Source: Cyclobacteriaceae bacterium
Lineage (GTDB): Bacteria > Bacteroidota > Bacteroidia > Cytophagales > Cyclobacteriaceae
Direction: 5' to 3'
DNA length: 64,000 nucleotides
NCBI GenBank assembly: GCA_026989535.1
Contig: JALSJD010000048.1
Span: forward strand, 1 to 64,000
Shown piece by piece: positions 8,370 through 17,112 of this stretch (position 1 is the first letter of the stretch; each line of letters opens with the position of its first letter). Position numbers and translations under genes: made by a program. The notes beneath the pieces were generated by a model. The model had not been told where the DNA came from and searched no databases. It was given only the letters and a program-made list of their open reading frames with translations.

Positions 8370-8759
8370 ATGAAAAAAAATAATTATTTTGAAGCATTAC
8401 TATACCTACTTCGTGTAATTGTATATGCTGATGGAGTGTTTGATGAAGATGAATCGAACGCCATTCAAGAGATTTGTAACCTCGAAGATATTTCAGAGTC
8501 ATATTATAAGGACTTTTACGAGCGTGTGAAAAACTTATCTGAAAAAGAAATGTACCTAAAAGGAATAGATTATGTACAAAAATGTTCTCGAGAAGAACAA
8601 ATTAAAGTGTATGTGTGGCTATATAAAATGGCTGAAGTAGATGGCACTATACATGTTAAAGAGGTTCGTTTTCTTCTTTATTCTTTTAGGCAGGCAGATA
8701 TTGAGTTTGAAGAAGTTGAAGAAGTTGCTAAAAATAGCCCGAAATTGAAAAGAGGTTAA
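8370..8759 (+). CDS. TerB-like (tellurite-resistance/DjlA-type) helical protein
   Basis: A 129-residue all-helical protein with the two internally related acidic motifs of TerB-like domains: VIVYADGVFDEDE (residues ~16-28) and MAEVDGTIHVKEV (~93-105). TerB family members bind metal at these sites and often act as adaptors next to membranes or kinases. No signal peptide is seen. It lies 136 bp from the divergent histidine kinase gene and 42 bp ahead of response regulator 2, which suggests it belongs to the same signalling unit rather than to metal resistance. Confidence 0.72.
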   Translation: MKKNNYFEALLYLLRVIVYADGVFDEDESNAIQEICNLEDISESYYKDFYERVKNLSEKEMYLKGIDYVQKCSREEQIKVYVWLYKMAEVDGTIHVKEVRFLLYSFRQADIEFEEVEEVAKNSPKLKRG

Positions 8760-8801
8760 ATTTAGTTAAATATAAGTTGGTTGTTAATTAACATTTCTAG
8801 G

Positions 8802-9191
8802 ATGTCACAAAAAGTATTTATAGTGGAGGATGACCCTGAATACTCCGAGTTTATAAAAGCAAATCTCAGGCGGAAGTATAAAATTTACTCGTTTACAAAT
8901 GCAGAAGATTGCCTGATAACTTTAAAATCTATTATACCAGATGTGTTGGTTTTAGATTACTATTTACCAGGGATGAGTGGAATTGACCTGTATGAAAAAG
9001 TAAAAGATACACTACCAGATGCAGTTAAAGTTATTATTTTAAGTTCAATGGATGACGGGAAATTGGTTCTTGATTTTATCAAAAAAGGTATTCGAGATTA
9101 TGTAGTAAAAGATGATAATGTGATTGAATCGTTAATTTCGATTATAGAAGGAGAAGAAGATAAATACATTGATTCCCTATTTGATAATTAA
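8802..9191 (+). CDS. Single-domain response regulator 2
   Basis: A 129-residue stand-alone receiver domain. D10/D11, phosphoacceptor D52 (VLVLDYYLPGMSG) and the conserved lysine in DYVVKDDN are present. The ATG at 8802 (MSQKVFIVEDD) is chosen over an upstream TTG at 8781 because it aligns with the start of response regulator 1. The product carries a slightly longer acidic tail than its paralogue. It is only 23 bp ahead of the MauG-like gene, so read-through is possible. Confidence 0.93.
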   Translation: MSQKVFIVEDDPEYSEFIKANLRRKYKIYSFTNAEDCLITLKSIIPDVLVLDYYLPGMSGIDLYEKVKDTLPDAVKVIILSSMDDGKLVLDFIKKGIRDYVVKDDNVIESLISIIEGEEDKYIDSLFDN

Positions 9192-9214
9192 ACATTCTGC
9201 GTTTTTACTCGCAA

Positions 9215-10444
9215 ATGATGTTAAAAACCACATTATTTATTTTTTTAGCAGGAGCTTTAATTTTTAGCGGAGTCTATTTCTTAACCAATCTGCCAGGGTC
9301 TGTTAGTCAAACTAGATTAGCATCAAATTGCCCTCCAGGTTTTCAATTATCTAAAGATAATACCTGTGTTTCTAGAAACCTCTATCAGCAATACAGTTCT
9401 CTTCAAAACTCAGGCGTTGGCGGGTTAAAATCAGCCTTACCCATTCCTCGAGATGGTTTTACCCCTCAGCAAATTGATTTGGGCAGGCTCTTGTTTTTCG
9501 ATCCGGTTTTATCAAAAGACAGCACTATTTCGTGTGCTAGCTGCCATAACCCATACCAAGGTTTTGCCGATGGAATGCCTGTAACTATTGGGGTAGGAGG
9601 TGCCTTACAAACTCGCTCGGCTCCCACACTTTGGAATGTAGCCTACCTTAATTCTTTCTTTTGGGATGGCCGTTCGAATTCGCTCGAAGACCAAATGCAA
9701 GGCCCTTTGTTCTCCCCCATCGAAATGGCAACTACACGCCAACAACTGCTTGCCGTGTTAAATGCCAACGAAACGTACAAAGCATTATTTACCGAGGCCT
9801 TTCCTGCCAAACCAAACGATTCCATCCAGTTAAATCATATTTATACTTCGATAACTGCTTTTGAATCAACGTTAATATCACTTAATAGTAAGTATGACCA
9901 ATATGCCCACGGCTATGCCGAAGCCTTAAATGACAAGGAAATTGAAGGATTAAATATTTTTAGATCTTTTGTGGCGCGCTGTGCCGAATGTCATACCCCT
10001 CCGCTATTTACGAATCAACAAATAGCGGTTATTGGTGTGCCAGAGTTGGAGGGCTTACCATTTGACCCCGGAGCCGAAACCCCTAATAAAGATTCCACTA
10101 TGCGTGGAGGATTTAAAGTGCCATCCTTAAGGAATATTGCAAAAACAGCTCCTTATATGCACTCTGGTAGCAAAGAGACCTTACGTGATGCAGCTGAATT
10201 TTATAATTTAGGCCGAGGCCATGCCGTGCCTAAAGAGGAAACCCTTTATTTACATTGGCATATTTGGGAACCTAAGTTAACTGATGATGAATTAGATCGG
10301 TTGGTAGATTTTATGAATACGTTAACAGATGAATCCTTTATGCCTATCGTTCCCAAAGAGGTGCCATCGGGGCTTCCTGTCAATATAATTAACCCAACTA
10401 TTGATAAGGTAAAAGCCAAAAGAATGGCTTCAATACATAATTAA
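9215..10444 (+). CDS. Di-haem cytochrome-c peroxidase / MauG family protein
   Basis: A 409-residue periplasmic protein with an N-terminal hydrophobic anchor or signal (residues 2-24), a short Cys-containing segment (NCPPGFQL...NTC), then the cytochrome-c peroxidase fold. Two CxxCH haem sites are visible at C107-C110-H111 (CASCHNPYQGF) and C256-C259-H260 (CAECHTPPLF), with family stretches RSAPTLWNVAYLNSFFWDGR and FKVPSLRNIAKTAPYMHSG. Members reduce H2O2 or oxidise proteins as MauG does. The next gene, 32 bp downstream, encodes a cytochrome c domain that may be its redox partner (inference). Confidence 0.92.
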   Translation: MMLKTTLFIFLAGALIFSGVYFLTNLPGSVSQTRLASNCPPGFQLSKDNTCVSRNLYQQYSSLQNSGVGGLKSALPIPRDGFTPQQIDLGRLLFFDPVLSKDSTISCASCHNPYQGFADGMPVTIGVGGALQTRSAPTLWNVAYLNSFFWDGRSNSLEDQMQGPLFSPIEMATTRQQLLAVLNANETYKALFTEAFPAKPNDSIQLNHIYTSITAFESTLISLNSKYDQYAHGYAEALNDKEIEGLNIFRSFVARCAECHTPPLFTNQQIAVIGVPELEGLPFDPGAETPNKDSTMRGGFKVPSLRNIAKTAPYMHSGSKETLRDAAEFYNLGRGHAVPKEETLYLHWHIWEPKLTDDELDRLVDFMNTLTDESFMPIVPKEVPSGLPVNIINPTIDKVKAKRMASIHN

Positions 10445-10476
10445 ATTGTAGTTTGCTAATTCAAAATTTGATATAT

Positions 10477-11991
10477 ATGATGTTCTCTAATAAATGGTTT
10501 CGTCTATTCTTTCCAATCGCTCTTTTTGCCGGGGGCTTAATGATTGGGAAATCCTTTTTTACTAAAACTGCCAGCTATGTGCCTTCACCTGTTGCCGTTA
10601 GGCAGTTTAGCACCAATGCTGGTTCAGATTCTACCGGTGTAGTTTATGCAGATCCTTTAAGTGGGGATGTCATTGAAGTAAAGGATGGAGAGTCTATTCT
10701 GGAGGCTGTTAAAAAAGCCAATCCAGGAGATTTAATACGGGTATATCCAGGCAAATACAAAGAAACTGTTTACATTGATAAGGACAATATTAGCTTTCAA
10801 GGTGTAATAATTGGGGGTGAATGGCCTACGTTGGATGGTGAAAAGGAGTTGAACGATGCCTTTCTATATTCGGGCAATGGCATACGAATCGAAAATTTTA
10901 AAATCATTAATTACAAAGGCAATGGAATTATGGGGCAGGCAGGCAACAATTTCGTTCTTCGTAATAATTGGATTGTGGATGCCGGTGTTTATGGTATTTT
11001 TCCTGAGTTTGGCAAAAATGGCTTAATTGAGCATAATGTTCTCTCAGGCATAGAAGATGCAGCTATTTACGTAGGAATGTGCGATAATATTGATGTACGC
11101 CATAACGAAGTATATGAAAATGTGGCGGGTATTGAAATTGAAAATAGCCGCCATTGCTTGGTTGAAAATAATTATGTGCATAATAACACGGGAGGCATTC
11201 TTGCCTTTATTACCCCGGGCTTACCTATTAAAACCGCCTATGACATCATTATTCGCAATAATTTTGTGGTAAATAATAACCATCCAAATTTTGGAGCACC
11301 AGGTTCTATCGTTTCCGGTATTCCTCCTGGCTCAGGTATTATTGTAATGGCAGCCGATGATGTTACCATTGAAAACAACATTATTACAGGAAACGATAAT
11401 GCGGCTATTGCCATTACCGATTTAAGCATGGGAGCTAACCTCTCTAACGACCCAGATTCTGAGCCAAACCCAGATAGAGTGGTAATACTTGATAATTATA
11501 TGGAGAATAATGGGAATAATTCGGTGGGTGAAGTAAAATTACTGATGAAAGCTTCTTTGTTAGATAGCGCACCTGATATTATTGCCATAGGCGGAGGAAC
11601 GGGGAGTTGTATTAGAGATAGAGAGCGATATAATACCTTTGGTTTGGGCGATTGGGGTCAATGTACCACAGGCGATACCAAAGAAATTGTTACCATGATG
11701 CTCGATAAACCAGTGGCACCAAGAGCCATTACCATGGAAGAAAAAGGAAACTTAACCTATTATGGTATTTGTGCTGGTTGCCACGCGTATGATGTGCGAA
11801 TGATAGGTCCTCCTATTAATGTTATTCAGGCTATTTATGCTAACAACCCTCAAGGGATGGCCGATTTTATTGCAGCACCTACACATCGTAGAGAGGATTA
11901 TCCTGAAATGCCTCCACAAAATTATTTATCACCCGAAACAAGGTTGGCCGTAGCAGAGTATGTTCTTTCCCTAACTCAGAAGAAGAAATAA
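10477..11991 (+). CDS. Parallel beta-helix protein with C-terminal cytochrome c domain
   Basis: A ~504-residue exported protein. The tandem ATGs at 10477/10480 put a hydrophobic signal or anchor (RLFFPIALFAGGLMIG) at the N-terminus; an upstream TTG at 10453 is less likely. Residues ~65-360 are a right-handed beta-helix with repeating Asn-rich turns (FVLRNNWIVDAG, NIDVRHNEVYENVAGIEIEN, DVTIENNIITGN), as in NosD or carbohydrate-active beta-helix proteins. A class I cytochrome c domain follows with one haem site, C432-C435-H436 (CAGCHAYDVRMIGPP), and a candidate Met ligand in YPEMPP. It probably forms an operon with the MauG-like gene. Confidence 0.88.
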   Translation: MMFSNKWFRLFFPIALFAGGLMIGKSFFTKTASYVPSPVAVRQFSTNAGSDSTGVVYADPLSGDVIEVKDGESILEAVKKANPGDLIRVYPGKYKETVYIDKDNISFQGVIIGGEWPTLDGEKELNDAFLYSGNGIRIENFKIINYKGNGIMGQAGNNFVLRNNWIVDAGVYGIFPEFGKNGLIEHNVLSGIEDAAIYVGMCDNIDVRHNEVYENVAGIEIENSRHCLVENNYVHNNTGGILAFITPGLPIKTAYDIIIRNNFVVNNNHPNFGAPGSIVSGIPPGSGIIVMAADDVTIENNIITGNDNAAIAITDLSMGANLSNDPDSEPNPDRVVILDNYMENNGNNSVGEVKLLMKASLLDSAPDIIAIGGGTGSCIRDRERYNTFGLGDWGQCTTGDTKEIVTMMLDKPVAPRAITMEEKGNLTYYGICAGCHAYDVRMIGPPINVIQAIYANNPQGMADFIAAPTHRREDYPEMPPQNYLSPETRLAVAEYVLSLTQKKK

Positions 11992-12105
11992 CAACACCTA
12001 CTTGACCGTTATTTCTGTGAAGAAAAAATCTCAAACAACCTCAACGTCCCTTTCAGATGCCTCTGAGGTGGAGAAACTCTACACGAACTCGGGCGTTGGA
12101 AAAAT

Positions 12106-13020
12106 TCAAACAATCAACTTCCCAAATCGTTTATTAAACCCCTCTATTCCTTGGAGTCCTCCAGTATGAATGGCAAGTACTTTGCTATGGGTTTCAAGTT
12201 TTTGGTTGGCTGCCATATCCATAATGCCATACATCATTTTACCCGTGTAAATGGGGTCTAAGGCAATGTTGTTCTCTATCTTAAAATTATTGATAAAGGC
12301 AATCAACTCACGGGTGTGCTTGGCATAGCCGCCAAAATGATACGCATTGCTAACCTTCCAGTTCGTTAAGTACTCCTTATTAATGGAAGCAAGCCATTTT
12401 TTGACTTCTCCTGTTAAAAAATCACCTTTTAAAGAGGAAACTCCAATAACCTTTGCTGCTCCATCGGCTTTGCTAATAAGCCCCGTTAAGGTGCCACCGG
12501 TACCAACGGCACTAATAATATAATCGTAATTAGCTACTAACGTATCGTCTATTATTTCTTCTGCCCCTCGAATTGCCACTTGGTTGGTGCCGCCCTCAGG
12601 CACTAAATAAAATTCGCCAAATGTAGCTTCTAAATTATTTATAAACTCGGGTTCAGTTTTTAATTTATAGTCAGTTCGGCTTACATAATGCAAATCCATT
12701 CCCATAAAAGTTGCCTGCCTTAATGTGGGGTTTAGCGGCATCGTTTCTTCTCCACGAATAATGCCAATTGACTTAAAACCAGCTTCTTTGGCAGCAACAG
12801 CAGTGGCAATTATGTGGTTGGAGTAGGCTCCTCCAAAGGTGAGTAAAGTGGTATGCCCTTCTTCTTTTGCTTTGAGTAAATTATACTTGAGCTTATACCA
12901 TTTATTGCCTGATACCTGCTCGTGCACCTTATCAATCCGCAGCATATCCACCGTAATATTATGGGGGTTAATGGCTACTTTAATAGGGTCGATGGAGGGT
13001 GATTGTTGCTGTAATAGCAT
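12106..13020 (-). CDS. PLP-dependent ACC deaminase / D-cysteine desulfhydrase family enzyme
   Basis: A 304-residue fold-type II PLP enzyme. The cofactor lysine is probably K40 in SGNKWYKLKYN, followed by FGGAYSNHI (substrate/PLP contacts) and the phosphate-binding loop VGTGGTLTGLI. The family covers 1-aminocyclopropane-1-carboxylate deaminases and D-cysteine desulfhydrases, which sequence inspection alone cannot separate. Length is a little short for the family (~325-340). The gene is alone on the minus strand, and a small Cys/Met or D-amino-acid salvage role is the simplest guess. Confidence 0.85.
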   Translation of the reverse strand: MLLQQQSPSIDPIKVAINPHNITVDMLRIDKVHEQVSGNKWYKLKYNLLKAKEEGHTTLLTFGGAYSNHIIATAVAAKEAGFKSIGIIRGEETMPLNPTLRQATFMGMDLHYVSRTDYKLKTEPEFINNLEATFGEFYLVPEGGTNQVAIRGAEEIIDDTLVANYDYIISAVGTGGTLTGLISKADGAAKVIGVSSLKGDFLTGEVKKWLASINKEYLTNWKVSNAYHFGGYAKHTRELIAFINNFKIENNIALDPIYTGKMMYGIMDMAANQKLETHSKVLAIHTGGLQGIEGFNKRFGKLIV

Positions 13021-13072
13021 AGTTACAAAAATAGCCGTAATGGCGCAGAGATGTTAATCCAAAAGGTAAAAA

Positions 13073-13183
13073 GTTTAACCGCAGAGGCGCAAAGGGAAAA
13101 CGTAAACACAAAGGCTCACATAAAAACTTATTCACAAACTCAGTGTACCTCTGTGCCTACTTTGTGAATCTCTGTGGTAAAAC
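13073..13183 (+). repeat. Imperfect inverted repeat upstream of rluD
   Basis: The left arm GTTTAACCGCAGAGGCGCAAAG (13073-13094) pairs imperfectly with CTTTGTGAATCTCTGTGGTAAAAC (13160-13183) around a ~65-bp middle. Elements with ACCRCAGAGG...CTCTGTGGT ends are common intergenic repeats in many bacterial genomes. A TTAACCACAGAG fragment at ~2267 looks related. Confidence 0.55.
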
Positions 13184-13222
13184 TAGAATACAGTCAATCG
13201 ATATAATATATCTTTGCAGTCT

Positions 13223-14245
13223 ATGTCAGAGAATCAACCTTACGAATCAGACGAGCTTTATGAGCACCATCGAATCATTGCTGATCCTAACCAAAGCTTA
13301 TTGCGTATTGATAAGTTTTTAATGGATAAGCTGCCCAATGCTACCCGAAACAAAGTGCAAGCAGGCATAAAAGAAGGACACGTATTGGTGAACGGACAAA
13401 CGGTAAAACAAAATTATAGAGTACATCCGGCTGATGTAATTACGGTTGAGTTGCCTGAACCACCTAGAGACACGGAGGTGGTTGCTGAAGACATTCCATT
13501 GGATATTGTGTTTGAAGATGAACACTTATTAGTGGTGAATAAACCCGCTGGAATGGTGGTGCACCCTGCCTATAATAATTGGACAGGCACTTTGGTAAAT
13601 GCCTTGGTGTGGCATTTTAATCATTTACCTGAAATGAAAGGCAATGAAGGTCGCCCAGGTTTGGTACACCGAATTGATAAAGATACTTCGGGCTTATTGG
13701 TAATTGCCAAAACCGAAAAAGCTATGAATGGCCTAGCCAAGCAGTTTTTCGATCATAGCATAGAGCGAACTTATTATGCCGTAGTATGGGGTGAACCTAA
13801 TGAAGAAGAAAGTACCATTGATGTAAACTTGGGTCGTAGCTTAAAAGACCGAAGAGTAACGGCTCCTTTTCCAGAGGGCGATTTTGGAAGAACCGCCATC
13901 ACTCATTATAAAGTATTACAGAATTTGCGCTATGTTTCTTTGGTGCAATGCAATTTAGAAACGGGCAGAACCCATCAAATTAGGGCGCACCTAAAATACC
14001 TTGGGCATCCATTATTTAATGATGCTACCTATGGAGGCGATCGGATTGTAAAAGGAACACAGTTTACCAAATATAAAGCCTTTATTCATAACTGCTTTAA
14101 AGTAATGCCTCGGCAAGCGCTCCACGCTAAGTCGTTGGGTTTTATCCACCCCGTTACCAAAAAGCAAATGCAATTTGATTCTGATTTACCCGAAGATTTT
14201 GTACAGCTTTTGGATAAGTGGGAGAGTTATGTGCAACATCATTAA
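13223..14245 (+). CDS. rluD: 23S rRNA pseudouridine synthase RluD family
   Basis: A 340-residue RluA-family enzyme. An S4 RNA-binding domain (LLRIDKFLMDKLPNATRNKVQ, ~26-46 onward) precedes the catalytic domain with HRIDKDTSGLLVIAK, where D152 is the catalytic aspartate, and GRTHQIRAHLKYLGHPL. The S4 domain and length fit RluD, which modifies U1911/1915/1917 of helix 69 in 23S rRNA, but RluC is an alternative. ATG 13223 is chosen over a TTG at 13214; a TATCTTTG box at 13209-13216 lies only 6 nt upstream, implying a very short leader. Confidence 0.92.
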   Translation: MSENQPYESDELYEHHRIIADPNQSLLRIDKFLMDKLPNATRNKVQAGIKEGHVLVNGQTVKQNYRVHPADVITVELPEPPRDTEVVAEDIPLDIVFEDEHLLVVNKPAGMVVHPAYNNWTGTLVNALVWHFNHLPEMKGNEGRPGLVHRIDKDTSGLLVIAKTEKAMNGLAKQFFDHSIERTYYAVVWGEPNEEESTIDVNLGRSLKDRRVTAPFPEGDFGRTAITHYKVLQNLRYVSLVQCNLETGRTHQIRAHLKYLGHPLFNDATYGGDRIVKGTQFTKYKAFIHNCFKVMPRQALHAKSLGFIHPVTKKQMQFDSDLPEDFVQLLDKWESYVQHH

Positions 14246-14255
14246 ACCGTTTAAC

Positions 14256-14280
14256 GTCATTCCCACGAAGGTGGGAATCT
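14256..14280 (+). repeat. REP-like hairpin after rluD
   Basis: GTCATTCCCACGAAGGTGGG followed by AATCT forms a perfect 8-bp stem (ATTCCCAC/GTGGGAAT, 14259-14278) with loop GAAG. It belongs to the same REP-like class as the elements at 40351 and 40456 and begins 10 bp after the rluD stop, where it could also slow RNA decay or aid termination. Confidence 0.65.
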
Positions 14281-14359
14281 GTTCATTTCAATGTTGCTAT
14301 GGTATTAAATTTATAAATACGGCTTGTTCTAATTAAAACAAATCTTAGATTTGAAATTG

Positions 14360-15634
14360 ATGCGAACGCTTATACACTACATTTTTTATACATTAACAGG
14401 GTTGATTGGGATTGCCAACCAACTTTTGGCGCAGCCTTCAACTCAAAACGAGGGTTTTGTTGCAGAGGAGGACGGAATCTTCAGCATTGAATCCGAGATA
14501 CACCAATCCATTTTGGCTCTAAAAATGGCCGAAGTAACTTTAGAGGACACGGTGGCTGCCAATCAGTTAGCTCAAATTGGCTATTTAGCCATTGCTCAAT
14601 CGGGCTTTAATGCAAGGGCAAAAGATATTAGCCAACGCACTGGGTATTGGATGTTGCCTTACCCCATCGCCATAAAATATGGGCTAACCGTTAATACGGT
14701 AATTGATGAGCGAAAAGACCTTTCAAAGTCCACACAAGCGGCTTATCGTTATTGGCAATATTTAGTTCAATTCTATAAAAATGAAGAAACAGCAGATTTA
14801 GTGTTTACTGAAAGTGCCATTTCCATAGGTAAATATGAGGCTGATTCACTCATGAGTACAGCAGAAAAAAACGCCCTAACCTCTCGTAACGAACGGCTTA
14901 AACAGATAAAAGATATTTACCAACAAACCTCCATTAAACCAGTTGGGCCAACAGAATCAATGGTTTGGGTAACGGCTAGCCAGCCCATTTTATTGGAGGC
15001 CATTCATCATTTTACACAAATTCCTTCTTCGGAGCTTATTAGTTTAAACCCACAGTGGGTAAGTAATTTATACGACCCAGCCTTTGGTAAATTAAAATTG
15101 CCCTTAAAATATAAAGAAAGCTATCATAAGTATTTGGCTAAAATGGATCAGAAAACCAGAGATGAGCAAGTGCTGTTAGCATCGGCTAATGATAAACGGC
15201 TAAAGCAATTAAAAGGGAATATCCCAGATTTAACTCGACACAAACCCATTCGTTACAAGGTAAAAGCAGGCGATAACTTAGGAAGAATTGCCCAACGACA
15301 CCATGTAAAAATATCAAGCATTCGAGCATGGAACGAGTTAAAAAGCGACCGAATTTATGCAGGTCAAAAGCTTATAATTTATGTGCCAATGAACCAGAAA
15401 ATTGAAAAGGTAGAAGTGGCTAAGAAAACACCAAAGAAAAGCAAAAAGTCAAATCTAGTGGCTATCGGATTAAAAACAGGTGAATACCAAGATTATACGG
15501 TTAAATCAGGCGATACACTTTGGGCGATTTCTCAGTTATTTAAAAATATTACTGCAGATATGATAATGGAAGATAATGGCATTAATGAGAACATTGCGCC
15601 TGGTCAGGTGTTAAAAATCAGAAAAGTAGAATGA
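14360..15634 (+). CDS. LysM protein with degenerate (pseudo-)lytic transglycosylase domain
   Basis: A 424-residue exported protein: signal peptide to about LLAQ (residue 25), a helical domain (~50-150), and two LysM peptidoglycan-binding modules (~297-344 and ~376-424). The helical domain aligns by eye with the MltD of this window: IGYLAIAQSGFNARAKD matches LKYLAIVESGLRPQIIS, and DERKDLSKSTQAAYRYWQYL matches DERFDPYKATEAACKYLSSL. The catalytic Glu (E102 in the MltD) is Q80 here, so it should be inactive as a transglycosylase and may only bind glycan strands. It overlaps the next gene by ATGA and heads a four-gene operon. ATG 14360 is preferred to a TTG at 14351. Confidence 0.82.
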   Translation: MRTLIHYIFYTLTGLIGIANQLLAQPSTQNEGFVAEEDGIFSIESEIHQSILALKMAEVTLEDTVAANQLAQIGYLAIAQSGFNARAKDISQRTGYWMLPYPIAIKYGLTVNTVIDERKDLSKSTQAAYRYWQYLVQFYKNEETADLVFTESAISIGKYEADSLMSTAEKNALTSRNERLKQIKDIYQQTSIKPVGPTESMVWVTASQPILLEAIHHFTQIPSSELISLNPQWVSNLYDPAFGKLKLPLKYKESYHKYLAKMDQKTRDEQVLLASANDKRLKQLKGNIPDLTRHKPIRYKVKAGDNLGRIAQRHHVKISSIRAWNELKSDRIYAGQKLIIYVPMNQKIEKVEVAKKTPKKSKKSNLVAIGLKTGEYQDYTVKSGDTLWAISQLFKNITADMIMEDNGINENIAPGQVLKIRKVE

Positions 15635-17112
15635 GTGAAAGAAACCCTTTACAGTCCTTATTATTCTTGCTGTTAGTGGGTTTACTTGCCATAATTACAA
15701 TGTGGGCTTTCCCCAAAAACGGCATTGCCATTACCGATTCCATCACCTTGAAGTACGAAAGCCTAGATGATTTTTTTGGCAGCAACGATTCTTCTTTGGT
15801 TGTTTCGGTAGAGGATTCACTGTTTAATATTGTGGGCATAGATACGGTAGCCTTACGAGATAGTTTAAATCGAGCAGCAAAAATTAGGCACGAGCGTGTT
15901 ACCAATATTCAACAGCCAGATTCGAGTTCGAATAGCTTACAACTCTTTTACGAATCGCTCCTTAGGCTAAAAGCCAAGGGAGGCAAAATTAGGGTAATGC
16001 ATTATGGCGATTCGCAAATTGAGGCTGATCGAATGACCCGCTACATACGCAATGAGCTGCAAAAAGAATACGGAGGAACGGGCCCTGGGTTTGAGCCTGC
16101 TTTTCAAGTAATTAGAACAGGAGCCGTTCGGCAAGATCAATCGGATAATTGGTTGCGCTATACCGCCAATGGTAAAAAAGACAGCACCATTACACATCGA
16201 AATTATGGCTTATTAGCCAGTTTTTCAAGGTTTTGCCCACCACCAGATTCAATGGCAAGAACCGACACATTATCTGCGTGGTTAGAAATTAAGCCTGCGA
16301 GCTATGGCTTTTATCGCGTTCGTAAATTTTCGCAAATGAGTATGTTGGTAGGTGGCAATACCCAGCCTGTGCGCATATCCATTTCGGTAGATAGTGCCGT
16401 TATTCATACAGAAATATTAGCCGCCAATACCTATAATCGTAAGATTAAAGTAAAATTTAAACCCACCCCAGGGGTTATAAAAATCGAATTTAAAGGGCTA
16501 GACAGCCCTAATGTGTATGCCCTTTCGTTTGAAAGTGGAACTGGAGTTATTGTGGATAATATTCCGTTACGAGGGGCTTCGGGCACTTTATTTAGAAGAA
16601 TAAGTAGTACACAATTAGAAAAACAATACGCAGCAGAACCCATTCGATTAGTTATTTTGCAATTTGGCGGTAATTCTGTTCCTTATATTGATACCAAAGA
16701 GCGGGCGAAAAAATTTGGTAATTATTTAAAATCAAATATTCGTTATTTACAAGCAATGTTGCCCAAATCAAGCTTTCTGCTTATTGGCCCATCAGATATG
16801 GCCACAAAAATTAAAGGCGATTTTGTTACCTACCCTATGTTAGAACCCATTCGTGATGAAGTACAAAAAGCGGCTTTTGCGCAAGGAGTTGCTTATTTTG
16901 ATATGTACGAAGTAATGGGAGGCAAAAACTCAATGGAAGATTGGGTAACAGCCGACCCTCCTTTGGCGGGAGGTGATTATGTGCATTTTACCACCAAAGG
17001 AGCTAATAAAATGAGCAAGCTTTTTTACGATGCTCTTCGAAAAGATTTTGATAAATACAAAAGTATTCCCGAAGATAGTTTGCAAACCGATTCGCTACGC
17101 AATGAAAATTAG
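15631..17112 (+). CDS. SGNH/GDSL-family protein 1 (envelope O-acylation operon)
   Basis: A 493-residue protein with one N-terminal membrane anchor (LLFLLLVGLLAIITMWAF, ~7-24) and an SGNH-hydrolase fold facing the periplasm. The block I nucleophile lies in MHYGDSQIEADRM (S128), a block III-like QFGGNSVPY carries Gly-Asn, and D449/H452 sit in GDYVHFTTKG, completing a Ser-Asp-His set. Similar proteins next to MBOAT genes transfer or remove acetyl groups on cell-wall or exopolysaccharide. Its start overlaps the LysM gene (ATGA) and its end overlaps SGNH protein 2 by 11 bp. Confidence 0.8.
   Translation: MSERNPLQSLLFLLLVGLLAIITMWAFPKNGIAITDSITLKYESLDDFFGSNDSSLVVSVEDSLFNIVGIDTVALRDSLNRAAKIRHERVTNIQQPDSSSNSLQLFYESLLRLKAKGGKIRVMHYGDSQIEADRMTRYIRNELQKEYGGTGPGFEPAFQVIRTGAVRQDQSDNWLRYTANGKKDSTITHRNYGLLASFSRFCPPPDSMARTDTLSAWLEIKPASYGFYRVRKFSQMSMLVGGNTQPVRISISVDSAVIHTEILAANTYNRKIKVKFKPTPGVIKIEFKGLDSPNVYALSFESGTGVIVDNIPLRGASGTLFRRISSTQLEKQYAAEPIRLVILQFGGNSVPYIDTKERAKKFGNYLKSNIRYLQAMLPKSSFLLIGPSDMATKIKGDFVTYPMLEPIRDEVQKAAFAQGVAYFDMYEVMGGKNSMEDWVTADPPLAGGDYVHFTTKGANKMSKLFYDALRKDFDKYKSIPEDSLQTDSLRNEN

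Noticed and set aside
8370..8759. Tellurite resistance determinant
   Set aside because: Only a single TerB-like domain is present, with no terACDZ genes, and the context is two-component signalling.
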